This document shows positions 36,788 to 45,978 of a stretch of 64,000 nucleotides of DNA, one piece after another (within the stretch, counting starts at the first letter, position 1; each line of letters begins with the position of its first letter). The position numbers were made by a program, and so were the translations under genes. The notes under the pieces were generated by a model. That model saw nothing but the letters and a program-made list of their open reading frames with translations, was not told the DNA's origin and ran no database searches. The DNA is from Rickettsia typhi. GTDB taxonomy: Bacteria > Pseudomonadota > Alphaproteobacteria > Rickettsiales > Rickettsiaceae. The stretch spans positions 12,484-76,483 of the forward strand of contig CAMCMD010000006.1 of the NCBI GenBank assembly GCA_945875975.1. The letters are read 5' to 3'.

Positions 36788-37657
36788 ATGACAAAATTAT
36801 CATTTCAAGAATTAATTTTAAAGCTCCAATATTATTGGCAAGATTACGGTTGTGCCATTTTGCAACCTTATGATGTTGAAGTAGGGGCGGGGACATTTCA
36901 TCCTGCGACTGTCTTGAGATCTCTTGGCCCAAAGCCATGGAACGTAGCTTATGTTCAACCATCCAGAAGGCCAACCGATAGTAGATATGCCGAGCATCCG
37001 AATCGAATGCAGCATTATTATCAGTTTCAAGTTATATTAAAACCATCACCAGATGATATTCAAGATTTGTACTTGAAAAGCCTCGAGCACCTTGGGATTG
37101 ACATGCAAGCGCATGACATTCGTTTTGTAGAAGATGATTGGGAATCACCAACTCTTGGAGCATCAGGACTTGGTTGGGAAGTTTGGTGTGATGGTATGGA
37201 AGTGTCGCAATTTACGTATATGCAGCAAATTGGTGGAATAGAGTGCAGACCAGTAGCTGGTGAGTTAACTTATGGCTTAGAACGTTTGGCGTTGTATATT
37301 CAAGGAGTTGATGCTGTTAAAGATCTGGACTGGAATGGTCAAAAAGGTGAAAAGGCTTTGACTTATAGACAGATAGATTTTGAGGCTGAGAAACAGTTTT
37401 CAAAATTTAATTTAGAATTAGCAGACACTGAAATATTATTTCGTCATTTTGAAGATTCCCAAAAGCAGTGTATTGCCTTGATCAAAGAAAACCTACCTAT
37501 GCCTGCCTATGAATATTGTATTAAGGCAAGTCATTTATTTAACTTACTTTGTGCAAGAGGAGTGGTTAGTGTGACTGAGCGTGCAGCGTATATAGCAAGA
37601 GTTAGGCACTTAGCGAAATTATGTTGTGAGAATTGGATAGAAATGGATAAATCATGA
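36788..37657 (+). CDS. glyQ: Glycyl-tRNA synthetase alpha subunit
   Basis: 289 residues from ATG 36788. [19 protein letters not shown], then [16 protein letters not shown] and [17 protein letters not shown] are diagnostic. It is the catalytic subunit of the alpha2-beta2 enzyme that charges tRNA-Gly. A GTG four codons upstream is also in frame. The stop overlaps glyS by 4 bp (ATGA). Confidence 0.97.
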   Translation: MTKLSFQELILKLQYYWQDYGCAILQPYDVEVGAGTFHPATVLRSLGPKPWNVAYVQPSRRPTDSRYAEHPNRMQHYYQFQVILKPSPDDIQDLYLKSLEHLGIDMQAHDIRFVEDDWESPTLGASGLGWEVWCDGMEVSQFTYMQQIGGIECRPVAGELTYGLERLALYIQGVDAVKDLDWNGQKGEKALTYRQIDFEAEKQFSKFNLELADTEILFRHFEDSQKQCIALIKENLPMPAYEYCIKASHLFNLLCARGVVSVTERAAYIARVRHLAKLCCENWIEMDKS

Positions 37658-39678
37658 GCGAATTATTATTAGAGTTATTTTCTGAAGAAATTCCAGCAAT
37701 GATGCAGCAAAAAGCTGCGGCTGGATATGAAGAAATTTTTGCCAAATATTTTCAAGAACAAACAATAAATTTTTCTAGTATCAAGGCATATGCGGGGCCG
37801 AGGAGAATTACAATTCATGTTAGTGGAATATCATCTTACATCGAAGCTACCACAAAAGAAATAAAGGGACCCAAGACCTCTGCTTCAGAGAATGCTATTG
37901 AAGGATTTTGCCATTCAAACGGAATTAGCAAAGATTTACTTACGCGCCAAGAAATAAAAGGAGTGGAATATTTTGTATATGAGAAAATCTTAGCAAAACA
38001 GGAAACAAAAAATATACTACAAAATACATTAATGAATCCTATTTCGGCTTATGTTTGGCCAAAATCAATGTTTTGGGGTGATTATCAAATAAAATGGGTT
38101 CGTCCACTTAGGAATATCATGTGCATATTCAACGGTCAGACACTTGATTTTAAATATGGACACTTGGTAGCAAATAATAAAAGTTTTGGCCATAGATTCA
38201 TGAGCCCTAAATCATTTGAAGTGACTAGTTTTGTTGAGTATAAACAAAAATTATCTGATAATTTCGTAGTACTTGATCACTCTGAGCGCAAGGATTATAT
38301 ATCGCGAGAGTCCAGCAAAATAGCCGGCCAAATGGGCTTGGTTATAAAGGAAGATAACGACCTTTTGGAAGAAGTAGCGGGGCTAGTAGAGTACCCCCAA
38401 ATTTTACTTGGAAAGATCGATCAAAAATTCCTATCTGTGCCAAGCGAAGTACTGAGCAGTTCAATGAAAAGTCACCAGAAGTATTTTAGTCTATTTGATA
38501 AAAAAGGTAATTTTGCTCCGTACTTTCTGTTTGTATCAAATATTGCAGCCAGCAATCCGGAATTGGTTATTGGTGGGAATGAAAAAGTTCTTTCAGCTAG
38601 ATTGTCAGATGCTTTATATTTTTATAACCAGGATTTAAAAACCAGGTTGGATCAAAAGTCCCAAAAGCTTGATAATGTTATATTTCATGCAAAGCTTGGT
38701 AGTATAGGTGATAAGGTACAGCAGCGCGTGACAAAAATTGTCCAATATTTGTCGCCAAATAATGAAAATCTGATCAAAGCAGCCATGCTATGCAAGAGTG
38801 ATATTGTCTCTGAAGTTGTTGGAGAATTTCCAAATTTGCAAGGTATTATGGGATATTATTATGCCAAACATGAATCCCTAAGTGAAGATATAGCTGTTGC
38901 CATCCGCGATCATTATAAGCCGCAAGGACCTAGTGACAGCTGCCCTACGGCTATTGCCGCATTTTTAGCGTTGGCTGATAAGATAGATAGTCTATGTGGT
39001 CTTATGCTGGCAGGAGAAAAGCCAACAGGTTCAAAAGATCCGTTCGCGCTTAGAAGGCAAGCGCTTGGTATAGTAAGAATTATTCTAGAAAATAAATTGC
39101 CTGTTAATATCGTTGAATTGGTTGACGTAGCGGTAGGTAACTATAGTGTTTATAAAGATGCAAACCTTTGCAGCGCAAAGCAAATAGTAGAATTTCTAGA
39201 AGATCGCGTAAGGCACTTCTTGAAAGATGAATACTCTATCGAACTTGTGAATGCTGTGCTAGATCTTGAAAAAGAACCGAATCTGACTGATACTAAAATT
39301 AAACTGAATTCATTACAAGAATTTATTGCAGGCGGATCGTGCGTTGATTTAATAGTTGCTTACAAAAGAGCAAGTAATATTGTGGCTGGCTTTGTTGGTA
39401 AGCATACAACAATTAATGAATCTTTATTTGATAATGACTATGAAAAAAATCTATACAGCTTCTTGAAAGATTGCGAACCTAAAATTAAAGCAGAGATAAT
39501 AGCAAAAAACTATGCAAGAAGCCTGAAGATGCTTGCTGCTATGCGCTCTCCAATAGCAAGCTTCTTTGATAATGTAATGGTAAAAGTTGATGACCAAGCT
39601 GTGGCCCATAATCGTCTTGCACTGCTTGCCAAAACAAAGCAACTTTTTGACCAGATTGCAAAATTTGATCAACTTTAA
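37654..39678 (+). CDS. glyS: Glycyl-tRNA synthetase beta subunit
   Basis: 674 residues, typical length. Starts [17 protein letters not shown]; contains the HD-domain-like region ([16 protein letters not shown]) and the [17 protein letters not shown] motif. It binds tRNA-Gly together with GlyQ. Translationally coupled to glyQ. Confidence 0.97.
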   Translation: MSELLLELFSEEIPAMMQQKAAAGYEEIFAKYFQEQTINFSSIKAYAGPRRITIHVSGISSYIEATTKEIKGPKTSASENAIEGFCHSNGISKDLLTRQEIKGVEYFVYEKILAKQETKNILQNTLMNPISAYVWPKSMFWGDYQIKWVRPLRNIMCIFNGQTLDFKYGHLVANNKSFGHRFMSPKSFEVTSFVEYKQKLSDNFVVLDHSERKDYISRESSKIAGQMGLVIKEDNDLLEEVAGLVEYPQILLGKIDQKFLSVPSEVLSSSMKSHQKYFSLFDKKGNFAPYFLFVSNIAASNPELVIGGNEKVLSARLSDALYFYNQDLKTRLDQKSQKLDNVIFHAKLGSIGDKVQQRVTKIVQYLSPNNENLIKAAMLCKSDIVSEVVGEFPNLQGIMGYYYAKHESLSEDIAVAIRDHYKPQGPSDSCPTAIAAFLALADKIDSLCGLMLAGEKPTGSKDPFALRRQALGIVRIILENKLPVNIVELVDVAVGNYSVYKDANLCSAKQIVEFLEDRVRHFLKDEYSIELVNAVLDLEKEPNLTDTKIKLNSLQEFIAGGSCVDLIVAYKRASNIVAGFVGKHTTINESLFDNDYEKNLYSFLKDCEPKIKAEIIAKNYARSLKMLAAMRSPIASFFDNVMVKVDDQAVAHNRLALLAKTKQLFDQIAKFDQL

Positions 39679-39831
39679 ATTTGACAAAAAGAGTTACTGT
39701 CAAGTATAAACAAAAGATAGTCTATTTAGATTATATGTAAAATCTAAGTAGTAGCTTATAAATAAAGGTTGTTGTTAAGGAACTAAAGAGAAATTGTTAC
39801 AAGAAAATATTAATATATAAGGAGAGTGGTT

Positions 39832-39984
39832 ATGAAAAAGATGTTAAAAAAATGGGAAGGTGGAGCCAAAAAGCATGGTGGACTAGGCAACGCTATGGGT
39901 GCTCAGGCACAGGCATGGGCAGCGCCGGTACATAGAGCAAGCGCAAAAAATAGATGGAGGAGCCCGAAAAACATGGTGGACTAG
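39832..39984 (+). CDS. Small ORF, probably the 5' part of a frameshifted coiled-coil protein gene
   Basis: 50 residues beginning MKKMLKKWEGGAKKHGGLGN, with an excellent ribosome site (AAGGAGAGTGG) before the ATG. The segment GGAKKHGGLGNA recurs at DNA level about 105 bp later, in another frame, as EKHGGLGQA at the start of the next ORF. Two A-runs (39945-39950 and 39967-39971) lie where the frame changes. I read this as the true start of one gene spanning 39832-40721 that carries two indels, or is rescued by slippage. Alternatively it is a separate leader peptide. Confidence 0.55.
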   Translation: MKKMLKKWEGGAKKHGGLGNAMGAQAQAWAAPVHRASAKNRWRSPKNMVD

Positions 39985-40721
39985 GCCAAGCAGCACTTGT
40001 TTACATGGGAGTATCAAGCTCAAGTGAAGAGGCAGCAAGACTAGAAGCAGTAAGGCGTCAAGCTGAAGAAGCGGAAGTAAGAAGAGCTATCGAAGAGGCG
40101 GCAAAGAGAGAAGCTGAGGAAGCGGACGTAAGAAGAGCTATCGAACAGGTGGCAAAGAGAGAAGCTGAGGAAGTACGGATAAGAAAAGAGGCTCAGGAGA
40201 AAGCGCAAAGGGAAGCTGAGGAATTAGAGAGCGCTCTAAAGTTAATTCGAGAACAAGAAGCTGCAGAGCGAAGAGAACAAGAAGCTGCAGAGCGAAGAGA
40301 ACATGATGAGCAGCTAGAGAAAGCTCTAGAGTTATCAAGAAGAGAGCAACAAGCCCAGCTAACTGCAAGCAGAGAGGCTGAAGAGCTGGAAATAGCTAAA
40401 GAGATCTTAGAAAGAGAAGCTGAGGAGTTTAGAGCCAAGCAAAAAGCTGAACTGGCACAAGAGGTAGCTAAAAGCTTGAAAAAAGATCTTCCTATGAAAG
40501 AGTGTATGTTTGACTTTGCACAAAAATTTCCAGGTGATGCTCTTGACGATACTCAGGCGATTGAGCTTATGTCCTGGCTCACTAAGACAGGAGCACCAAC
40601 TATTAGCGAGATTATAGGAGAGGTATGGAGCTTACATGACCCTGTATTGAACGAAGCGGCGAATCAGTGGATTACCTACAACCAACCGGAAGGGATTGCT
40701 CTAATAGGAGAGGATAGCTAA
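39954..40721 (+). CDS. Glu/Arg-rich coiled-coil protein with UIM-like motifs, putative effector
   Basis: 255 residues. Residues 35-90 contain near-identical 20-residue repeats (EEAxVRRAIExxAKREA) and 101-116 an 8-residue EQEAAERR repeat; the whole 25-175 region should be a long charged helix. Residues 118-131 (DEQLEKALELSRRE) match the eukaryotic ubiquitin-interacting motif (acidic cluster, Leu, Ala, Ser, Glu), and 89-100 (EELESALKLIRE) is a weaker copy. The C-terminal 75 residues look globular. The ATG at 39954 lacks a ribosome site; see the upstream small ORF. Less AT-rich than its neighbours, suggesting transfer. Confidence 0.7.
   Translation: MEEPEKHGGLGQAALVYMGVSSSSEEAARLEAVRRQAEEAEVRRAIEEAAKREAEEADVRRAIEQVAKREAEEVRIRKEAQEKAQREAEELESALKLIREQEAAERREQEAAERREHDEQLEKALELSRREQQAQLTASREAEELEIAKEILEREAEEFRAKQKAELAQEVAKSLKKDLPMKECMFDFAQKFPGDALDDTQAIELMSWLTKTGAPTISEIIGEVWSLHDPVLNEAANQWITYNQPEGIALIGEDS
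40302..40346 (+). other. Candidate ubiquitin-interacting motif in the coiled-coil protein
   Basis: Encodes residues 117-131 (HDEQLEKALELSRRE). The consensus acidic-acidic-acidic-hydrophobic-x-x-Ala-x-x-x-Ser-x-x-acidic is met with Leu121, Ala124, Ser128 and Glu131. UIMs are short helices that bind mono- or polyubiquitin in eukaryotic proteins. Confidence 0.5.
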
Positions 40722-40769
40722 TATACTAATAATGTGTTATTCTGTTGCCAAGTTTAATACGGGTACTAT

Positions 40770-41726
40770 ATGAAAACTAAGTTACCTAAACGATCATTAG
40801 TTATCCAAGAAAGGTTGGACAATATCACAAAGGAAGTCCTTGTTGCAGCCAAGGATAAGATATGTATGATCATCCTTTTTGGCTCATATGCAAGAGGTGA
40901 TTGGGTGCACGATCAATATGTTAAAGGACATATTACCTACACCTATCAGAGTGATATTGACATTCTGGTGCTTGTTAAAGGCAAATATGGCGGAGGTCTA
41001 GTACGCTTTAGAATAAAAGATAGTATAGAGAGAAGGCTTGAGAGAAAAGGCCTCATAAGTAGTATTTCAAAAAAGCCTAGGAAAATATTAAGAGATCCTA
41101 GGGACATGTTAAAAGATCTTCGGGAAAAGTTAAAAGTTCCTCCAGTAACTATAGTTCTAGAATCCATTACGCGTGTGAATAAATGTCTAGAAGAAGGGCA
41201 GTATTTTTTCTCCGATATTAAGAAAGAGGGAGTGGTTTTATATGATAGTGGTGAATTTCAGCTGTCAGAGGCAAAAGATTTACCTTGGATAGAGCGGAGA
41301 GAGATAGCTCAAAGAGATTATAATTACTGGTTTAAGCTTGGCTCAGGGTTTTTTATTGGAAGTAAGTATTATTTGGAAATAGGTGAATATGGTTTGTCAG
41401 CTTTTTCACTTCATCAAGCTACCGAGAGTTTCTATAGCGCCATTTTGTTAGTCTTTACAGGTGACAGACCAAAGCTGCACGATATTCGTGAACTAGGTTC
41501 CATGGTAGGCAATTATAATGATGAATTATGGAGCATATTCCCGCATTCTGAGGGGCACCAAGAAGAATCTTTTAAATTGCTGCAAGAAGCCTATATTAGA
41601 GGAAGATACGACCCTGATTACAAAATCAGCAAGGAACAATTGCTTTATCTAATTGAGCGTGTAGGGGAGCTAAAGAGAGTCACAGAGAAAATGTGTTTAG
41701 CAAGGCTTGCACAAGAAATAATTTAG
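40770..41726 (+). CDS. Nucleotidyltransferase-HEPN fusion protein
   Basis: 318 residues. The N-terminal domain has the polymerase-beta-like nucleotidyltransferase motif: LFGSYARGDW near 36-45 and SDIDILVLV near 66, with an insertion of about ten residues between. The C-terminal 150 residues match a HEPN domain (AFSLHQATESFYSAILLVF, then RPKLHDIRELGSMV). MNT and HEPN are usually separate proteins forming toxin-antitoxin pairs; fusions also occur in eukaryotic and large bacterial proteins. A canonical R-x4-6-H ribonuclease motif is not obvious. 48 bp after the coiled-coil gene. Confidence 0.85.
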   Translation: MKTKLPKRSLVIQERLDNITKEVLVAAKDKICMIILFGSYARGDWVHDQYVKGHITYTYQSDIDILVLVKGKYGGGLVRFRIKDSIERRLERKGLISSISKKPRKILRDPRDMLKDLREKLKVPPVTIVLESITRVNKCLEEGQYFFSDIKKEGVVLYDSGEFQLSEAKDLPWIERREIAQRDYNYWFKLGSGFFIGSKYYLEIGEYGLSAFSLHQATESFYSAILLVFTGDRPKLHDIRELGSMVGNYNDELWSIFPHSEGHQEESFKLLQEAYIRGRYDPDYKISKEQLLYLIERVGELKRVTEKMCLARLAQEII

Positions 41727-41750
41727 TTTGCGGCGATATTGGTATCTCAG

Positions 41751-41897
41751 ATGGATTTACGCATGCCTTCGGCCCGGTATTTCAGGCAGCGGAAAGAGCT
41801 ACTAGGCCAAGAGGTAGGCGCAAAGAGTTTCAAACAAGTTCGAGATGACTTATGTGTTGATGACTATAAGATCTTGGGCCAAGAGGCAGGCGTATGA
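41751..41897 (+). CDS. Small ORF overlapping tsaC start
   Basis: 48 residues, too short to classify. It ends with ATGA overlapping the tsaC ATG, an arrangement usual for coupled real genes. It contains two copies of GQE(V/A)G(A/V), encoded by the 15-base direct repeat GCCAAGAGG(T/C)AGGCG at 41805-41819 and 41879-41893. GC is higher than the surroundings, so it may be a transferred remnant. No ribosome site is evident. Confidence 0.35.
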   Translation: MDLRMPSARYFRQRKELLGQEVGAKSFKQVRDDLCVDDYKILGQEAGV

Positions 41898-42823
41898 ATG
41901 ATATAAAAAAAGCTGCAAATATAATCAAAAACAGTGACTTGGTGGCGTTTCCCACGGAAACTGTGTATGGCCTTGGCGCGGATGCTTGCAGCCAAGAAGC
42001 TTGTTTAAAAATTTTTGAGGCTAAGGGTAGGCCTGCTAATAACCCGCTTATAGTTCATGTAGCGTCGGTGCAAGAAGCCAAAGATATAGTGCATTTCAAT
42101 GATGATGCCGAAAATCTGGCTAGTTTGTGGCCCGGTCCGCTTACCTTAGTTCTACCTAAAAAAGATAATGCAATTCTTGCCGAGTGTGTAACGGCTGGTC
42201 TTAATACTGTTGCTATTCGTATCCCGGCAGATCCTATAGCTTTGAACTTGATTAGAGAGTCTGGTTGCCCAATTGCTGCCCCTAGTGCTAATAAATCAGG
42301 TACTTTAAGCTCAACAAGCTATGAGCATGTAAAGAAAAATTTTGGAGATGAAATATTTATTTTAGCCTCAAATGGTAATGCTACTTATGGTCTTGAATCA
42401 ACTATTATCGATCTAACTTCGCTAAAACCCACGATATTACGTTTTGGTTTTATCACCCCATCTGTTTTAGAAAAAGTGCTAGGCAGGGAAGTTTTTATTG
42501 CTTCAAAATTATCAGAAATCAAAGCCCCTGGCATGCTGTTAAAGCATTATGCTCCTAAAACCCAAGTACGGCTTAATGCGGATGTTTTACGAAATTCGGA
42601 AGTTGGTTTGAATTTTGGTAAAAGTCAACTAAATGCCGGTGGATCGATGAATCTCAGTGATAGCAAAGATATGATAGAAGCAGCTGCAAATCTATTTGAT
42701 TATTTGCATAATTTAGATGAATTTTGCCAAAAAAATAATATAAATACGATTGCTGTTGCTTCTATTCCGAATACCGGCATAGGTCTGGCTATAAACGATA
42801 GACTCTCTAGGGCAGCAGAGTAA
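41894..42823 (+). CDS. tsaC: L-threonylcarbamoyladenylate synthase (Sua5/TsaC family)
   Basis: 309 residues, the longer Sua5-type with a C-terminal domain. FPTETVYGLGADA, KGRPANNPLIVHV and SANKSGTLSST carry the KxR...SxN ATP/threonine site. It makes threonylcarbamoyl-AMP for the t6A modification of ANN-decoding tRNAs. ATG overlaps the stop of the small ORF before it. Confidence 0.94.
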   Translation: MNDIKKAANIIKNSDLVAFPTETVYGLGADACSQEACLKIFEAKGRPANNPLIVHVASVQEAKDIVHFNDDAENLASLWPGPLTLVLPKKDNAILAECVTAGLNTVAIRIPADPIALNLIRESGCPIAAPSANKSGTLSSTSYEHVKKNFGDEIFILASNGNATYGLESTIIDLTSLKPTILRFGFITPSVLEKVLGREVFIASKLSEIKAPGMLLKHYAPKTQVRLNADVLRNSEVGLNFGKSQLNAGGSMNLSDSKDMIEAAANLFDYLHNLDEFCQKNNINTIAVASIPNTGIGLAINDRLSRAAE

Positions 42824-42872
42824 GTTAATTGATATGAACTTGCGTGCGTTGCTCGTCACTCGCTTATTATCT

Positions 42873-42927
42873 ATAGGCTTCGCATCCTCGCGCCCGGCAT
42901 CAAATATTCATCTGAATTAACTAATAG
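42873..42927 (+). repeat. Dispersed repeat family 1, copy 2
   Basis: ATAGGCTTCGCATCCTCG followed by TTCATCTGAATTAACTA, matching 30520-30573. It lies between tsaC and tRNA-Thr, 50 bp after tsaC. The preceding 30 bases (GTCACTCGCTTATTAT) may belong to a longer repeat. Confidence 0.75.
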
Positions 42928-42968
42928 TGTATGCAAGAGATCTATTGAATGATATGAGATTTATAAGG

Positions 42969-43043
42969 TGGTGCCGAATGTCGGATTTGAACTGACAACC
43001 TACCGCTTACAAGGCGGTTGCTCTACCGTTGAGCTAATTCGGC
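42969..43043 (-). tRNA. tRNA-Thr (TGT)
   Basis: 75 bases including CCA. Acceptor GCCGAAT/ATTCGGC, D-arm GCTCAACGGTAGAGC, anticodon stem ACCGC/GCGGT with loop CTTGTAA giving TGT, T-loop TTCAAAT. Confidence 0.96.
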
Positions 43044-43068
43044 GCAATAGAACTAAAAGCTAATCTAA

Positions 43069-43413
43069 CTACTTAGATGCTTGCTCTTTTAGTTCTTTTT
43101 TTGAAGGTTTTGTTGTTTGAGCTTTTATTTTTGTATTTAGTTTTTTAAGAATTGATTCTGGTAGCTTAATTCCAGCTTCTTTTATAAAACCAATAACACG
43201 ATCAGTAGGCTGTGCTCCATGAGCTAACCAATGTTCAATACGCTCAGCTTTCAAAGTAACTCGATTTTCGTCTCCTTTCTTTAGCAATGGATTATATGTT
43301 CCAATTTTTTCAATAAACGCGCCGTCTCTCGGAGCTCTAGCATCAGCTACTACTACTCTGTAGTAAGGACGTTTTTTTGCTCCACCTCTTGCTAAACGAA
43401 TTTTAACTGCCAT
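43069..43413 (-). CDS. rpsP: 30S ribosomal protein S16
   Basis: 114 residues starting [19 protein letters not shown], the S16 signature, with a Lys-rich tail typical of alphaproteobacteria. It is 12 bp downstream of rpmG in the same direction; trmD and rimM, usual partners of rpsP, are not here. Confidence 0.97.
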   Translation of the reverse strand: MAVKIRLARGGAKKRPYYRVVVADARAPRDGAFIEKIGTYNPLLKKGDENRVTLKAERIEHWLAHGAQPTDRVIGFIKEAGIKLPESILKKLNTKIKAQTTKPSKKELKEQASK

Positions 43414-43425
43414 ATATACGAAACT

Positions 43426-43599
43426 CTATTTAATTTTTTCTTCTTTGAACTCAACATGCTTACGCACTCTTGGGTCGTATTTTTTAAACGACAATTTTTC
43501 TGTCAAAGTTTTTGGATTACGCTTTTTCACAAGAAAATAACCTGTTCCTGCGGTGCTAACCAATTTTACTAATAAATTCTTATTTTTTTTCTTAGACAC
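43426..43599 (-). CDS. rpmG: 50S ribosomal protein L33
   Basis: 57 residues read directly from the sequence: (GTG start) [20 protein letters not shown], then [20 protein letters not shown] and [16 protein letters not shown]. The start GTG is preceded by GGAAAGG. Cys residues of zinc-type L33 are absent, as normal for this group. It lies 12 bp upstream of rpsP. Confidence 0.94.
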   Translation of the reverse strand: MSKKKNKNLLVKLVSTAGTGYFLVKKRNPKTLTEKLSFKKYDPRVRKHVEFKEEKIK

Positions 43600-43733
43600 A
43601 GCCTTTCCAACCTATTTTAAAACATTCATCTAAAATACTAGAGCGTAAGATATACCCAAGGCAGTTATTAGTCAAGCCAAAAATTAGGCTTTGTTCATTT
43701 TTAATTTAGGTATCAAGACGATTATGGTCTCTG

Positions 43734-44432
43734 CTATACATAATATTTCCAAACTGCCATAATGATTACTAAATGAATACAATATATGGCTAATAAATTA
43801 TTGCTAATCTTAGTAAGATTAAGATTATTTGCCTGTCTAAAGTCCTTAAATGTAAGAGAAAAATATATTGAGCCAATTACAATAGCTGTTGCAATAAATT
43901 CAGGAATTTTGAAGTCATTAAAATATATGATCATGGTATATAAAAACGAGGTGTATGCTGCTGTAAAAGCAGCTATAGGAAGTGAGATGAGGCTATTTTT
44001 TACAGAATAACCAAGAACTATCATTGCGATTGTAAGAGTGCCATATTCCAAAACGTGGCTAGTTAGTGGCCAGAGGCAAGCTAAGATGAGGAAGTGTGTA
44101 TAGGCATTCCAAAAATTATTTAGGCAGGATTGAAAAATGATCAAATAGACGTAGCCAATAAAAATAGAAATCAAAATATTCGCTTCAACTATTTGTTGAA
44201 ATATTACGGCCGCGGTAAATAGATATAGTCCTACACCGTAAATAAGTACTTTGGGTCTTAATCTATTCCTAAAATTAAATCCAGCGAAGAAACAAAATAC
44301 TGGAAATGCATAGCGTCCTACAGCCCGTAGGATCCATGTTTCTGGAAAAAAAAATAATCCAATATGATCAATAATCATGCATATTATAGCAATGATCTTT
44401 AAAATGTCCTGATAGTTAGATGTTCTGGTCAT
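43734..44432 (-). CDS. TraX-family membrane protein
   Basis: 232 residues with about eight hydrophobic segments. The N-terminal ILKIIAIICMIIDHIGLFFF and AVGRYAFPVFCFFAGFNF match the TraX family, named for the F-pilin acetylase; many chromosomal members exist with unknown substrates and no conjugation genes. Overlaps murJ by 17 bp and is probably translated from the same mRNA. Confidence 0.85.
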   Translation of the reverse strand: MTRTSNYQDILKIIAIICMIIDHIGLFFFPETWILRAVGRYAFPVFCFFAGFNFRNRLRPKVLIYGVGLYLFTAAVIFQQIVEANILISIFIGYVYLIIFQSCLNNFWNAYTHFLILACLWPLTSHVLEYGTLTIAMIVLGYSVKNSLISLPIAAFTAAYTSFLYTMIIYFNDFKIPEFIATAIVIGSIYFSLTFKDFRQANNLNLTKISNNLLAIYCIHLVIIMAVWKYYV

Positions 44433-45948
44433 GTTTTTTTAAAAGTATTATATGAATTTTTAGACAATATGAAACTATTAAAAATATAGCTATTCCAAGG
44501 GTGATAGTTCCAAGTAGCGTTGCAGATTTTATGGTAAATTTGGGGCTATAGAATAGGTCACCAAAATAATGCATAACGAAACTAATAAATATCAGCATAC
44601 ATAGTGAACTAAAAAATACCTTGAAAGCAAATAATTTTGTTTCATATGTTACCCTAAAGTTCCCATATTGTTTTGCATGTTTATTTAAAAGCCAAGTGTT
44701 AACCCATGCAGCAATGGAAGCTCCGATAGCGATTCCAAGATAACCAAGGGGAATCATTAATGCAATATTCAAAATTGTATTAATCGTAAGTGAGTAAAGA
44801 GTAATACGAAATGGAGTTTTTGTATCCAAATTAGCGTAATATATAGGTGTTAAAATTTTTGCTATGACAAATGCTGGTAGTCCAAGCGAAAATGCCGCAA
44901 GTGCTCTGGCGGTGTATATTGTATCTTCGGGCAAAAATTTACCACGCTCATAAATAAGATGAATGATTGGTTTTGATAAAATAAATAAACCAATCGTCGA
45001 AGGAACAGAAAGTAACAAAGCGATTTGTATAGCTTTGTTTTGTAAATGGTTAGCTTCGCTATAGTTTTTTTTCTTATATATTTGAGATAATTCTGGCAGT
45101 AAAATCGTACCAAAAGTTATGCCAATTAGAGCCAGAGGTAATTGGTACAAACGATCTGCATAGGATAAAGTAGAGACTGCTCCAGGCAAGAAGCTAGCGA
45201 TTGCTCCAGAGATAAAAAGGTTAAGTTGTTGTGATCCAGAGCCTAGCGTGGCAGGTCCCATACTCTTGACCAATTGAATTACTGATTTTTCTTTTAGAGC
45301 AAAAATTATAGGAAAATTCAAGTCCGATTTGTATAAACAAACTACCATGAATCCCACTTGTAATAGCCCAGCAACAATTAGTGAATAAGCAATACCATAG
45401 TGAGCTGTATATTTTTCTTGAAGATAATAGGTAACTACAATCACACTGATATTCATAATTATGGGCACAAATGCGAAGGCGGCAAATTTCTTTACAGAAT
45501 TAAGCATGCCGCCAAATAAAGCGGTGATGGATACAAATATTAAATAAGGAGTGGTAATACGACATAATATTACTGCTAGCTCAAATTTTTCGTTCTCAAG
45601 ATAAAACCCTGGGGCAATTAGCAAGACGATATATGACATCAGAATTTCGACAATTATTGTCAATATGATGAGAGTAATCATCAATAGCGTAAAGATTTTG
45701 CCGCTGAAGATCTTGGCTTCGTCTCGTGAGGTAACAAGTTTTTCACTAAACATAGGGATAAAGACCGCCGATAATGCACCTTCGCCAAATATTCTTCTAA
45801 ATAAATTGGGAAATTTAAAAGCAACGTTAACGCAGTCAGCTAGTGCTGATGTGCCAAAAGTGGTGGCTATAAAAAACTCTCTAGCAAGGCCAAAAAACCT
45901 TGATAAAAGAGTAAAAAATGCAACGATAATTCCTGATCTTAAGAGCAT
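44416..45948 (-). CDS. murJ: Lipid II flippase MurJ
   Basis: 510 residues with about 14 membrane segments, MATE-like. N-terminal SRFFGLAREFFIATTFGTSA with LADCVNVAFKFPNLFRR is the MurJ (MviN) signature. It flips lipid-linked peptidoglycan precursor to the periplasm. Presence supports a retained cell wall pathway along with the wecA-like gene. Confidence 0.94.
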   Translation of the reverse strand: MLLRSGIIVAFFTLLSRFFGLAREFFIATTFGTSALADCVNVAFKFPNLFRRIFGEGALSAVFIPMFSEKLVTSRDEAKIFSGKIFTLLMITLIILTIIVEILMSYIVLLIAPGFYLENEKFELAVILCRITTPYLIFVSITALFGGMLNSVKKFAAFAFVPIIMNISVIVVTYYLQEKYTAHYGIAYSLIVAGLLQVGFMVVCLYKSDLNFPIIFALKEKSVIQLVKSMGPATLGSGSQQLNLFISGAIASFLPGAVSTLSYADRLYQLPLALIGITFGTILLPELSQIYKKKNYSEANHLQNKAIQIALLLSVPSTIGLFILSKPIIHLIYERGKFLPEDTIYTARALAAFSLGLPAFVIAKILTPIYYANLDTKTPFRITLYSLTINTILNIALMIPLGYLGIAIGASIAAWVNTWLLNKHAKQYGNFRVTYETKLFAFKVFFSSLCMLIFISFVMHYFGDLFYSPKFTIKSATLLGTITLGIAIFLIVSYCLKIHIILLKKHDQNI

Positions 45949-45978
45949 GTTCTGTAAATATACGTTAACTTAAAATAA

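Noticed and set aside
40138..40438. Two long minus-strand open frames opposite the coiled-coil gene
   Set aside because: They are Leu/Ser-rich mirror images of Glu/Arg-rich repeats, as expected from antisense of such codons.
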